Assembly (NCBI GenBank): GCA_026770575.1
Contig: MU657213.1
Location: 110,142-174,141 of the forward strand
Direction of reading: 5' to 3'
Origin: Pelagophyceae sp. CCMP2097
Lineage: Eukaryota; Sar; Pelagophyceae
Length of the DNA stretch: 64,000 nucleotides
The notes beneath the pieces were generated by a model. It was not told the origin of the DNA. It made no database searches and saw only the letters and a list, made by a program, of their open reading frames with translations. The translations under genes were made by a program, and so were the position numbers. Positions 33,712-45,055 of this stretch are shown one piece after another (positions within the stretch are counted from its first letter, which is position 1; each line of letters opens with the position of its first letter).

Positions 33712-34920
33712 ATGAAAGTGCGCCCCCCCACCTGCCGCAAGATGTCCGCCAACTCGTTCCGCCGCTTCTTCCGCCTGGCCTCGGTCGAGGACTCTATGCG
33801 CGTACGCGTGACGGTGCCCGCCGCCCCGCCCGCGCCGCCGGGCGCCGCGACGTTCGCCGCGCGCTCCGACGCCGACTGCACGCCCTGCTGGGAGGACGTC
33901 GACGACTGCGCGCAGACGCGACTAACGGTGACCAAGGCGCATAAATGCGACGAGCTCGACCACCGGCTACAGCCCTTTCCGCCTTGCGCGCCGCCCGCGC
34001 CCGCGCCGCCGGTGCCGTGCTCGCTCGTCACGCCGCCGGGCGCGCTGCGCAAGGGCGCGCGCGCGCCGCGGCCCGCGCGCAGCGTGTCGTTTGACGAGGT
34101 AACACGGACGGCGGAAATTCCGTGCCTCTGCGACATCGACGACTCGGCGCTCGAGTCCATGTTCTGGTCGCCCGTCGACTACGCCGACATCCGGACGCGG
34201 CAACGCGACCTCATCCTCGCCGTGCTGCGCCAGGCCTCGGACTACCCGCAGGGCACCATCCCGCCGGCCATCGCGGGCGAGTCGCGTCGCGGCCTCGGCA
34301 TCTGCTGCGAGCCGGGCACCATGACGGGCCGCGCGTCGCGCGTCGCGACGGGGCGCACTTTGATCGTCGACGCCTTCAACGCCGGCTACTCATGGGAGAT
34401 GCTTGCCCATCTCTCGGAGCAGCTCACGCACTGGGCGGCGGTGAACGCGCACCAAGTGGGTTTAAAAGACCAGGACCAAGAAGAGTTGTCGCATGTCGAC
34501 TTCGCGCGCACCTTTTTCCTCAGCGGCAGCTGCGCCGAGTGCGCCGCGCCGCCGCACGCCTTTGACGACGCGCTGGCGACTACGCTGCCCGAGCTGGAAA
34601 ATCGCTCCCTCGACGCCGCCGCGCCGAGCGGAGGCATCTTTTCCGCGGGACAGGCGCCGCCGCCCGGCGCGCGCAAGCCGCGCGCCTCGGTGGCGCGCGC
34701 CGCCGCGCGCACGGCAGCGCGGTCGCAGCGGCAACGCGCCGCGCCCGGATCGCGCCCCGCCTCGCCCGGGGGCGCCGCGCTCGCGCCCGCGCTCGCCCAG
34801 TGCGGCCAGGACGGCCTCGGCCTCGCCTCGATGGTCCGCATCGACTCGTTCAGCCACCTCCCCGCGGGCGAGATCCGCTCCCGCTGCGGGCCCTCGGAAC
34901 TGTCCTGTGGACAAAATTAG
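33712..34920 (+). CDS. Unrecognised 402-residue protein with RSVSF motif
   Basis: A single open frame. It begins with a basic stretch and FRRFFRLASVEDSMRVRV, then a Pro/Ala-rich part. Next is ARSVSFDEVTRTAEIP, which resembles RVxF-type phosphatase-1 docking motifs. It is followed by MFWSPVDYADIRTRQRDLI, a pattern I associate with stramenopile proteins of unknown function. The C-terminal third is Ala/Arg-rich and low in complexity. There is no enzyme motif. An intronless frame of this length could occur by chance at this GC content, but the hydrophobic pattern around 34120-34560 argues for a real gene. Confidence 0.5.
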   Translation: MKVRPPTCRKMSANSFRRFFRLASVEDSMRVRVTVPAAPPAPPGAATFAARSDADCTPCWEDVDDCAQTRLTVTKAHKCDELDHRLQPFPPCAPPAPAPPVPCSLVTPPGALRKGARAPRPARSVSFDEVTRTAEIPCLCDIDDSALESMFWSPVDYADIRTRQRDLILAVLRQASDYPQGTIPPAIAGESRRGLGICCEPGTMTGRASRVATGRTLIVDAFNAGYSWEMLAHLSEQLTHWAAVNAHQVGLKDQDQEELSHVDFARTFFLSGSCAECAAPPHAFDDALATTLPELENRSLDAAAPSGGIFSAGQAPPPGARKPRASVARAAARTAARSQRQRAAPGSRPASPGGAALAPALAQCGQDGLGLASMVRIDSFSHLPAGEIRSRCGPSELSCGQN

Positions 34921-35246
34921 ACATAAACAATGGCACGCGCTCGAATCCAAGCCGCGCAGGGTCGGGGATCCACGGGTGCGCTCGGCAGTGCGGCGTCCTG
35001 CGACGTTCTGCGAAGCCCTCGAGAGGGCTACAATTGTAGTAGTCTGAGGCACGAGTTATGGGCCCACATTTTGGCGACTCGTTGGAGAAGGGCCGCCGAA
35101 GCTTTTGAGCGGCGACGGCGTCGGCGGGCCTGGACGCACGAGCGAACGAGCCTCGACAGGACTCCCGCGGCCGCGCCAGGGCGGCGACGCGGTCGTCCGT
35201 GTATAGACCGTCTCCGTGTCGTCGTCGTCGGCGCCTCCACGTCGGT
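34921..35246. other. Spacer upstream of the RRM-repeat gene
   Basis: It contains the palindrome CTACAATTGTAG at 35028-35039 about 210 bp before the next start. No gene is seen. Confidence 0.4.
35028..35039. repeat. Palindromic motif CTACAATTGTAG
   Basis: An exact 12-bp palindrome in a GC-rich spacer, one of five similar sites in the window. Confidence 0.7.
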
Positions 35247-37622
35247 ATGGCGCTGCCGCGCGGTATGGCGCTCGCTCTGCCGCGCCGGCCGCGGCCGGCG
35301 GTGCGGACGTCAATGGGCGGCGCGAAAGTGCGGCGGAAGAAGCCGAAAGAGCCGTTCGTGCCTAAGGTCTTTGCACACGCCCACCTCTTTGTCAAAAACC
35401 TCCCCAAAGACGCTACCTTGGAGCACGTCCTCCGCGACTTTGAGCGCGTCTGCGCCGTCAAGCACGTCCACGTCGCCAAGCACAACCATAGCCACAAGAG
35501 CCGGGGCTTTGCCTTCGTCACGCTTGTCGACCCGTCGCAGGCGCAGGCCGCCTGCGACGAGCTCGACGGGACGGTGCTCCGCGGCGAGCAGCTCGTCTCG
35601 CTGATCAGCGTCGCCGTCGCGCGGCCACCGCCGTCGCCGCTGAAAGCGCCGGAGCTTTATGTGGGGAATTTACCAGAGACGGCCACGGCCGAAGACGTGC
35701 GGCAAGCGTTTGCGGGCGTCTGCGTCGTCACAGACGTACAAATGCCTTTGTTCGACTCTGGCGCGGCGCTCGGCTTCGCGGCCGTCACTTTGGAAGAGGG
35801 TTCCGAGGTCAAACGCGTGCGGGAGCTGATGCACGGCGCAACAATCGGCGACCGGCAAATCTTCGTCGAGATTCCGAAAGTGGCAGTGGAAGACGATTTA
35901 CCGGCTGGCTTTTTGCCGGAGTCGCCGTTTGATCTGAACGCACGCCTTGGATCGTGCTCAAGGACGGGCGACGTGCTCACCATCTTCGAGGAGTCCGGAT
36001 TAACCTTCGACGCCATCAACCTCGCCACGGCCCTGCACCGAATAGGCGTCCTCGCCCGGCGAAACGACCAGCGCCTCGCCGCGGCGGCGGCGGCGCCTTT
36101 GCTCCAAAGGCTCATCGACCGCACCACTGCAAGTGTTGTTGGCGACGCCGAGGCCTGGCAGGCGCAGGGCCTGGCCAACGCCGTCTGGGGCGTGGCGAAG
36201 CTGAAGCGCTTCGACGCGCCGGAGCTGTTTGCCGCCGTGGCCGCTGAAGCGGTGCGCAAGATGGGCACGTTCGACGCGCAGGCTCTGGCGAACATCATCT
36301 GGGCCTACGCCACGGCGGGCGTTGAAGCGCCGGAGCTGTTTCGAGCGGTGTCGGCGGAGACGGTCTTAAAGGTGACGTCTTTTAATGCGCAGGAATTGTC
36401 GATCACGGTTTGGGCCTATACAAAAGCCGAATTCCATGCCCCGGCTCTGTACGAGGCCATTTCTCTAGAGTCGGCGGAGCAGGTCTTCATGTTCATCCCG
36501 CAGAACTTGGCCAACACGGTTTGGGCCTATGCAAAGGCGGGGGTGCCTGCAAAAGCTCTGTTTCTTGCCGTTTCAAAGGAAACGAAGAAGCACATTGGCG
36601 ATTTCAACGCGCAGCACATGGCCAACACCGTCTGGGCTTTTGCAAAGGCGGGCGTGAAGCTGCCCTCGATGTTTGAGACCATTTCGGCTCAAGCCGTAAG
36701 GAAGATTGGAACGTTCAACGCGCAAGAGCTAGCAAACACCGTCTGGGCCTTTGCAAAGGCCGGGGTCTCGGCGCCGGAATTGTTCAACGCCGTTTCTTTA
36801 GAAGCGCCGACGAAGCTGCCGACGTTTAACGCGCAGAATCTGGCGAATACGGCTTACGCGTTTGCCGTCGCGGACTTCGAGGCCCCCTTACTCTTCAAAG
36901 CTCTCGCGGAAGAGTCGCAGGCGAAGATCGCCGCGTTTGAAGCTCAGGCGCTGGCGAACACGGCGTGGGCTTATGCGACTGCCAAAGTTAAGGCGCCGGA
37001 CCTGTTCGCGGCCGTCGCGGCCGAGGCCGTGCAGAAGATTCGAAAGTTCAACGCGCAAGAACTGTGAGCGGCCGCACGTCGGAAACCCCGGACCGTTGGA
37101 GACTGCTCACGAGGCGCGTTCTTGACGCGTCGAACCCGTAGGTCGAACACCTCGTGGGCCTTTGCTGTCGCGGGCGTCGATTCGCCTTTGCTGTTCGAGG
37201 CCATTTCGGAAGAGGCATTGAAAAAGCTCAAAACGTTCAACGCCCAAAACCTCTCCAACACGGCATACGCATTTGCTAAGGCCGGCCACCCCGCGCCGGC
37301 TTTATTCAAAGCCATCGCGGCAGAGTCGCCTCCCCGCGTCGCTTCTTTCACCGCGCAGAACCTGGCCACGACGCTGTGGGCTTTCGCGACGGCCAAGGTC
37401 GAGGCGCGAATGTTGTTCGAGGCGTTTTCGAAAGAGTCAATGCTCAAGATCGATTTGTTCACCCCACGAGCCATCGGCTTTACAATCTGGGCCTTTGAGC
37501 AGACAAAGTTCCCAATGCCGCCCATCTTCGAGGCCATCCGCGTCGCGCGCGACGAGCGCGCGGAAGCGCGGCGGAAGGGCGACCAAAACGTCATTCGACA
37601 CGATGCCTACGACGTGACTTAA
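35247..37622 (+). CDS. Two RRM domains plus about twelve 38-residue helical repeats; organelle RNA-binding candidate
   Basis: The start gives a basic leader (MALPRGMALALPRRPRPAVR) suited to an organelle. RRM 1 has LFVKNLPKDATLEHV and SRGFAFVTLV. RRM 2 has LYVGNLPETATAEDV and ALGFAAVTLE. From about residue 240 a repeat of 37-38 residues begins, of the form FNAQ.LANTVWAFAKAGV.APELF.AVS.EA..K. It runs about twelve times to the end. The form recalls OPR/HPR/FASTK-type helical RNA-binding repeats. One intron, donor in the FNAQEL codon run at about 37065 and acceptor at 37141, keeps the repeat periodicity. A role in plastid or mitochondrial transcript handling is inferred. Confidence 0.8.
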
Positions 37623-38309
37623 ACTTACCATCTTGGGGACTGAGAGGCGCGCCGACGACGCGGCCCGGACCTCGGGTCGCCCTGCTTCCCCGGCGTGTCA
37701 CTCGCCTCTGATGCCGCTCCGTTGCATTCAGTGACGGTCCGGGTTTTCCAACGACTCGGAATCCCGACTCGGAACGAAGGGGATCCAAGGCAGCATCGCG
37801 GTCCATCGAGCGCGGCTCCTGACGAGTGCACGTGCTGCTCGCCGGCTTCGGCGCGAGCCCTGCAGCGGCCCGAGGAGGCTTCCGAGGAGGCTTCTTCGGG
37901 AATGGCCGCCGCGCCGCGCCATGCCACCAGCGCCGCTACGGCGCCCACGCGGGCCGCACCAACAGCTGCTGCATCGATCGTCTATTCGAAGTGGAGGTGT
38001 ATAGCCACGATTCTCCTTTGGACCCTTGTTGGAAAGGACTCTCTGGGACCGGTTTCCCGCTCCCTGTTTCCCGCTCCCTGCCCTCCAGAGACGATAGTCT
38101 GGGCCCCTCTTTGCGGGCCCCTCATTGCTTCAAGGGCTCGCAGCGGCCGCGGTGCAGCTGCCGTTGCTGCGGTTACAAAGCACTTTTTAAAATACTACAT
38201 GAACTAGACTCAAAGTGCGAGACCACGCACAAAAGTGCGAGGTCACTCGCTCGAGCCCGACGCGACGAGTCGACGAGCGCAGCGCGGCGCCCCCCGCTCG
38301 CCCGCGCCA
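37623..38309. other. Spacer with a short dispersed repeat
   Basis: It holds TGACGGTCCGGGTTTTCCAA at about 37732, nearly identical to a segment of the LCB1 last intron (about 2096). An open frame ends at 38207 but has no motif. Confidence 0.4.
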
Positions 38310-40600
38310 TGGTGAACTACGACAAGTGGGCTGCGCTGGACGACAGCGACGACGAGGCCGTTTCGGCGCCGGCGACCGTCGCGCCGGCGGCGGCGCCGGA
38401 CCGCTACGAGGAGTTGTTAGAACGCGGCAACCTCGTCGTCAACGCCCTCCTAGAACGGTGCGCCCCCCGCGCGGCCTGCGTCGCAGACGGGGCCATGTCG
38501 AGGCACGCTTCTTATAGGAACAAGAACCTCTCACCCGAGCTCAAAAAAGCGTACCTCGAAGCATGTGTCTTTTACGACGGCGCCGCGCAGTCGCCCGACC
38601 CGAGCGTGCGCCTGCGCGCGTACTTGAACGCCGCTACCGCTGGGTTTAAAGCGGGCGAATTCGCAATGGCCCAGACCAAAGCGGCCGCCGCCGTCGCGCT
38701 GGAACCGGACAACGAAAAATCAAAGGAGATTCTAAACGCGTGCCTCCGCGAGCTCGGCGAGGCCGCGGGGGTGCACGGCGACGTTGCCGCGGACGCGGGG
38801 GGGGTTGCGTTAGAGGCTAAAGACTTCCTAAAGGCGGTGAAGCATTTCGAGGCTTCTATCGCCGTCTACGAAAAGCAGCAATCAACGCACCCTCGCCTGG
38901 TCCACTCGCTCGCGCACCTCGCCCTCGCGCAGCACGAGCTCGGGAAGCACGCAGACGCCGCAGGAGCCTTCTCGCGAGCCGCGACGGCCGTCGGTCATAC
39001 CGCGTCTTCCCAACGTCGCAGAGCCAAACGTCTCAGAGCTTCCGTCTCGGAGCCTCCGTCTCCGGGCCTCCGACTTTGGAGCCTCCGAGCCTCCGTCTCC
39101 GCGCCTCTTGTCTTTGGATCGCGCGTTTCACCCACTGTTTTTGGATCGCGCGTTTCACCCACTACGCAGGCCCCCGAGCTGAAGAGAAAGCTGCAGCTGC
39201 GCGAGCGATCCGTCCTGGCCCACGACCGCGCCTCTTCGCCGCACAAGGCGTGCGACGAGGCGCTGCAGTCCTGCGCCGATGCGCTCGAACCCCTCGAGCG
39301 AGGCGAACCCGCGGACGTCGTCGTGCTCACGCGCCTCGCGCTCCGCGCCGCCAAGAGATGTAAGTGGGCTCAAAGGCATCTTTGCGTGTCACCCACTGTT
39401 GACTTGACGTGTGCGTGTCACCCACTGTCGACTGTCCCCAAACAGGCCGCGCACTGCACCGCTCCTCTGAGTCCTTTGCAGTCCTCCAGCAGACGCTGCG
39501 CGCGCTGGACGCGGCGCCCGGCGCGGCGGTGGAAGACGTCGTCGCCGCCGTCAGCGACGCGCTCGCCGACGCCGCCGCCGCGCAGGGCGACTTTACAGTG
39601 GCGTTGGCCATGGCGCGTCGAGCCGTAGAGGCGTATGAGTGCACCGCATCCGACGCGGCGAGCGACGCCGACGGCCGCAGCGCCATGCGGCGCCGACAGG
39701 CCGCGGCGTGCGAATTGTCCGCGGCGCACGCGGCCATGCAACTGCGAGACGAAAGCGCATCTCAACATTTTGCCAAGGCGGCGCAGAAATTCGAGGCTCT
39801 AAAAGACTTCAAGGCCGCCGCCTCGGCCCTCCTTCGCGCCGCAGAGATGCAGGCCGGCCCTGCAGCAGACGAGACGTACCAGGACGCCGTGAGTGCACAT
39901 TTTCGCTCGTGCGGCATCCGGTTCTTGTCTCGATAGCCTCCACCCAGGCGCGCATCTTGGCGGCGTACGCGTCGGCGTCGCGCGCCGACTACGACGCACG
40001 GCGCTGCGACGCGCTGCTCGCGCGCGCCCTCCTCGGCACGCGCCGGCGTCCGGCCGCGGAGGCCACACCGCACGGGCGGCGATGCAAGAGCCGGGAGATC
40101 CTTTGGCGACGGGAGAGGCATCCGCCGGCCGCAGTGCCCGACGTGACCGTCGCCTTGCAGGCGCGCATCGGCCGGAGGATGCGGTGGCGCCGGCGCGGCG
40201 GACGTTGGCCGTCGTCGCCGCAGACTCCAAGGCTCCCGCGCGCGCGCGCTTCGACGCGCACGAGACCGTCGCAGAGGCGCTGGCGCTGTCGGGCAAGCAC
40301 AAGGACGCGGCGGAGGTTTTGCAGCGCGCGCTGGCAGTCGTCGGCGATGCCGAAGCGCTGCGGGCCTCTTGGCCCCACGTCGACCGCGACGTGGCGCAGC
40401 TGCGGTGCGCTTTGGCAGTGTCCCTCGAGGAAGTCGGCGAGCGCGCCGCCGCGGCGGCGGAGTTCAAAGCGGCGGCGAAGAGCTACGCTTCGCTTGGCGA
40501 CGCCCAAGCCTCGAAAGCCGCCGCGGCGCGCGCCGCACAGGCCGACCCCGCCTCCGCCTCCGACTCGGCGACGCCGCCGCGCGGAAACGCCTCTAACTGA
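38310..40600 (+). CDS. TPR-repeat protein, function unknown
   Basis: The start MVNYDKWAALDDSDDEAVSA is a typical soluble N-terminus. Helical TPR-like units follow across five or more exons. Examples are KDFLKAVKHFEASIAVYEKQ, SLAHLALAQHELGKHADAAG, HFAKAAQKFEALKDFKAAAS, LSGKHKDAAEVLQRALAVVG and ALAVSLEEVGERAAAAAEFK. The stop is at 40598. Two adjacent introns (about 38990-39170 and 39360-39445) share the sequence TCACCCACTG, each in two tandem copies. No catalytic domain; the partner is unknown. Confidence 0.65.
39113..39162. repeat. Two-copy repeat in a TPR-gene intron
   Basis: TTTGGATCGCGCGTTTCACC plus CACT is repeated with a 26-bp period at the 3' end of the intron. The TCACCCACT core recurs in the next intron. 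Confidence 0.8.
39385..39427. repeat. Two-copy repeat in the next TPR-gene intron
   Basis: GCGTGTCACCCACTG occurs at 39385 and 39413. It shares TCACCCACTG with the preceding intron. Confidence 0.8.
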
Positions 40601-40916
40601 ATGCGCCAACCTACCGGCGAATCGCCGAGCGTGCTCCTCCACCGACGGGGTCACCCGCCGCTTGCGATTGCCAGATGCTCGTCGTCGCCGAAAAAAAACA
40701 GACTCGCGGGGCCGCACCTTGCACTGGCGCCAGAACTGGGCGCCAGTCTGGACTGGCGGGCCTTTTCTCCGAGCGTCGAGGCTTCGCTGTCGGCGGCGAT
40801 CCGGGAGCCAGCCCGGTGAGCCCTTCTTCCTTCAACACAGACGACTGCTCCTCTCCGTAAAGGACTCGTCTGCAGGTATCGAACGAGCAGAGCACTTGGC
40901 GAACGGCCACGGCGCG
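40601..40916. other. Spacer between the TPR and MYND genes
   Basis: 316 bp with no gene. It includes CAGTCTGGACTGGCGGGCC-type partial palindromes near 40740 but nothing I can interpret. Confidence 0.3.
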
Positions 40917-41989
40917 ATGGAGGACCCGCCGGCCACTCGAAAGCCGTGCTGCGTCTGCGCCGCGCCGGGCGGTAAGCACTGCACCAAGTGCAAATCGAGG
41001 CATTATTGCGGCAAGGCGTGCCAGCTCGTCGACTGGAACGACCGCGGGCACAAGGCGCAGTGCAAGCAGCTCGCAGCCGAGTTTCAGGACCGCCTCCTCG
41101 ACTCGCTCATGCCGGAAAAGCTGAAGATCAAGGAGGAGCCGGCCATCGTCGAGGACGCCGTGCCGACGGCTGGTGCCAAGGCGGCACCGCGCTTATCGGC
41201 TGCTCGGACGACGGCACTGGTCAAGCCCAGGGCGCTGAAGGACGCCACGCCGGCCTGGCGGGGCACGTGCGCTATCTGCCTCGACGTGATGTCAGGCGAA
41301 GCTAGCAACCAAAGATTATATACTCTTGCTGCTGCGGGAGCATTTGCATGGACTGCTCCGGCAAGTGCCGGGAGTATGACACACGATGCCCGCTCTGCCG
41401 GATGCTGCCCTCCAAGTCGGATGCCGAGTGGGTGCGCCGGCTGCAGAAGCACGCGGACGAGGGGAACGCCCAGGCGCAGATGCATCTTGGACACGCGTAC
41501 TTTGCTGGTGGCATGGGCCTCAAGAGGAGCATTAAGCGGGCGGCTCAGCTATACGAGCTCGCCGCGGCGCAAGGAGACGTAATATGTCAGACGCTTCTGG
41601 GAAAATGTTATTATGACGGGGAAGGCGTCAAGATCAACTACGAGACCGCCGCGCAGTGGTACCGGCGCGCGGCCGAGCAAGGCTTTCCTGGCGCGCAGTA
41701 CGATCTCGGCAATGCGTTCTACCACGGCAAGGGCGTGGCGCAGTCGTACGACGAAGCCATGCGGTGGTACCGCCTCGCCGCGGCGCATGAAGAGCCAGTT
41801 GCGCTCTTCAGGATGGGCTGCTGCTATGCAGACGGGACAGGCGTGCCGCAGGACGACCACGAGGCGCTGCGCTACTTCAAGCGTTCCGCAGCACTGGGGT
41901 ACGATTCCTCCGCGGCGGCCATCGAGTACCTCGCGGCGCGGGCGGCGGCACGGGCGCGGCTCGCCGCGGGCTCCGGCCGGCCGACATGA
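40917..41989 (+). pseudogene. MYND finger - RING-like - Sel1 repeat protein with an internal frameshift
   Basis: The start MEDPPATRKP leads into a MYND zinc finger (CCVCAAPGGKHCTKC ... HYCGKACQLVDW ... HKAQC). A linker ends in CAICLDVM, the first half of a RING-like finger. The second half, CCCGSICMDCSGKCREYDTR then CPLC, is present but one base short or two too many relative to the first. The break is at about 41325-41335 and no GT-AG intron fits there. Four to five Sel1 repeats follow (for example AAQWYRRAAEQGFPGAQYDL). The family is large in pelagophytes and may act as ubiquitin ligases or scaffolds. Because of the break this copy is either a pseudogene or contains a sequence error. Confidence 0.75.
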
Positions 41990-44401
41990 TCGTCGATTTA
42001 ACCGTTTCCAAAGACTGGCTCAGAGGGATCGTCCAGAGGGAGGCCTCTTCGTGCAGAAGCATCACCACAACTTGTTACTGCAGGAGCATCACCACAGCGT
42101 GTTGACCCAAGAGGACTCCGTCCCTGGCCGAGCCTCGAGCTCGGTCACGCGGGCGCGGAGCGTCGCATTTTCGAAAGCGAGGTCCGCGGTGGGCACGGCG
42201 GTGGCGAGCGCGGCCGCTTCGGCTGCAGCCGTCGCGAGCGCGGCTGCGGCGGCGGCGACAGCGGCGAGCGCGGCCGCGGCGGCGCCGACAGCGGCGGGCG
42301 CGGCGGCGTCGGCGGCGATCGCGATCGCGACGTCGGTGGTGGTGACCGGTTGCTCGTCTGCCGGCGGCGCGGTGAGAATCCCCGGGATCGGGGAGCCGAG
42401 GAGCCTGCCGATGTTGCCGATGCCGTTGACGACGACGGCGGCCTGGAGCACCGCGCGCGCGAGCGGGAGGACGCGCGCGGCGAATTCGAGCGTCCCTGGG
42501 CTCGAGACGCTCATCGGGTAAGGCCACTTGCCCGCCTCGCCGGGCTGCGGCACATAGCAAACGCCGCAGCAGAGCCAGAGCTCGTACTTGTCCTCTCCGA
42601 GCGCCGCCCGCAGCGCCCCGACGGGGTCCCCAAACGCGTCGAGAGCACCAAACAACTCAACGGTGCTCTCGATGGGTTGCTCGGCCGTTGGCTTGATGAC
42701 AAAGACCGTCGGCACCGTGATCTCCCCGGCTGGGCCGATGAGTCTCTTCAGCGTGGCGAGGCCGCGCGAGAGCTCATCATTCGTCTTGAGCGCGAGGCCG
42801 TGCATCTCCTTCGTCCGCTCGTCGACCGCCACCAACGAGGCCTCGATGCGCTTGGTAGCAAGCAACACCTCAGCGTTGCCGCTCTCCGGGACGAAGAACG
42901 GGTGCGTCGTCAGCAGCTTGTCGAGGTCGACTTGGCGGCGCTCGCTCGGGTCAGCGCGCAAGAGCTTGAAGCAGCCCCGTCCTTGACCTCTGAGAGCGCG
43001 TCGAGCGCTTTCGCGTCATCCCAGTTCGCGATGAACTCCATGGCCTCGCCCGTCTTCAGGTCGTCGTCGCGCGTCGACTGCACGAGCGGCTCTCCGACGC
43101 AAAGGTGGAAAATCAGCGCGCCGAGGGCCCAAACGTCTACGGAGACCGCAGCTCCTTCGATCTTGTAGGGCAAAGCGCCCGCGTCGACGGGCGCGTCGTC
43201 GTCGCTCGAGACGCGGTACGTCTTGACGACGTAATGGAGCTCGTCCGAGACGCGCTTCGGCGCCACCTTGAACCACAGCTCGGACGACGAGCCTCGCTCG
43301 GTGGCCCAGTACTCCTCAAACTTGACCATCTGCGCGCCGTCGAGCGCGAAGAGCATCTCAGGAGGCAGCGTCGCCGACGAAAACTTGGCGCCGAGGACCG
43401 ACACCGGGTCGCCGGGCTTCTGAGTGCGCGTCTTCTGAATGCGCGTCGCGCAGTCGAGGTCGATCAGCCGCAGCCGGCCGTCGTAATTGAGCCGCACCAC
43501 GTTCCGCATCTTGATGTCTCCATGCACAAAACCTACCTTGTGCATAGGCAACCGCCCTGACGACCTGCTGGAAGAGGGTGCGCGTGCCGTTGAGGCCCGG
43601 GCGCTCCTGCTGGAAAATCTCATGCAGGCTCCGGTCCCCCGCCTCCATCACTATGACGTGGTGGCCGACCGGATAAAGCGCCTTAAAGCCTGAGGCCGCG
43701 AGGCCGCCCTCGCCCGCCTCGACGGCGGCCGCGACTGCGATGGTGTCCTCGAGGCCCGGCAGCGACTGCACGATGAACTGCGCATCGAGAATCGTCTTCG
43801 TGCCCCGGCCCGCGTCCGACAACGAGCCCCCCGCGCGCGCCGCCACCTCGCGGCGCCACTGCGACTGATCTAGCATGAACTTGAGGACCACGTTGCGCGA
43901 GGCGCCAACACCGCCACTGCCCACGAAAGCGTCTTTAACCACGTCATCGTCGCCGAGCGCATTGCGGCCGACGCCCAACGCTGCGTCAGGCTCGCTCTCC
44001 CGCAGCACGCCATCGTAGCTCGCGTCGGTGGCGTCGGAGAGTCGCTCGAGGTCGCCTTCGCCAAGGTCCTCTTCGCCGAGGTCCTCGGCGAGGAGGACGA
44101 GGGCCGTCGGGGACCGGTAGGCCAGGTGGCCCGCGCGGATCAGCCTCCGATCAGGTAGCGGCCGTAGAAGACGCCGAGTCTGCGGAAGAACGAGGCGATG
44201 TCGGGAAAGGAGGACTGGGCGCCGACGGTCCGCGCGACGCGGTCGTCGCCCGGCATCGGCTTCATGCCGCCCGCGCCCCTTTCGACGCAGAGCTTTGCGC
44301 ACTTGAGCTTGCCGAGATCAGCCGCCGCTAAAAGTAAGCGCTCGCTGTCGACGCCGTGCTCGAGCAGCTCTGCAAACAGTTGCAGAGTCGATGACCACTC
44401 C

Positions 44402-44413
44402 CTACAATTGTAT
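44402..44413. repeat. Palindromic motif CTACAATTGTAT (variant copy)
   Basis: One base from CTACAATTGTAG. It lies at a disrupted point within the ankyrin-kinase gene. Confidence 0.6.
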
Positions 44414-44991
44414 CTAAGATAAGAATTCTTAAGGCTGTGCTGTCGCGCGAATGCGACACGAAAAGAGCGAGAAGCTCACTGCCACCAGCGGACCGCAGGA
44501 GATCGTGCGGCATCTTGCCGTCGGCGTCGACGGTCATCATGGCGTCGCGGTCCGCCTCGAACACTTGGCGGATCACCGTGATGTTTCTTGAGGCCGCCAC
44601 CACGAGGTGCACTGGCAGCGCTGTCCGCTTGTCGGCCGGGTGCCGACCGCGGCGCGCGCCGCCTCAAACAGCAGCATCACGACCCTGTCCGACGCGTCGT
44701 TCTGTAGCGCGAGCGCGAGCGGGAGGAGGCCGCCGGCGTCACGCATCGAAGCGGCGGCGCGGTTCGTGTCGATGAGCGCTGCGACGACGACTCGGACTCG
44801 GAGGTTGAGCGCCGCGGCCGCGTGGAAAGGCAGCCAGCCGCCAAAGCAATGCTGGAGGTCGCAGGGCCGGAACCAATCATCGAGCGGCTTCCCGCCTCGC
44901 CGCCGCGTCAGCTTGAAATCACCGTCCAGCACTCTTGTCACCGTCGCGAGCTCGCCTGGCCGCAGCCCTTTCTTCACGTCCACACTGGGCG

Positions 44992-45055
44992 CTAGCCGCA
45001 CGACCGCGCCGACGGACGGATTTCGATTAATAGTAATATTTTACCGCCGACGGAC
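44992..45055 (-). other. Candidate newly gained 53-nt intron with 11-bp target duplication
   Basis: Compared with the sister module at about 45525-45560, this copy has a 38-bp insertion. It is an AT-rich 27-bp core (45018-45044) plus a second copy of CGCCGACGGAC (45007-45017 and 45045-45055). On the minus strand the core supplies a GTAAAA donor at 45044. A TAG acceptor at 44992 exists only in this copy (sister CTGG, here CTAG). Removing 45044-44992 keeps the frame: LSVG joined to APSVDVKKGLRPGEL. Confidence 0.6.
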
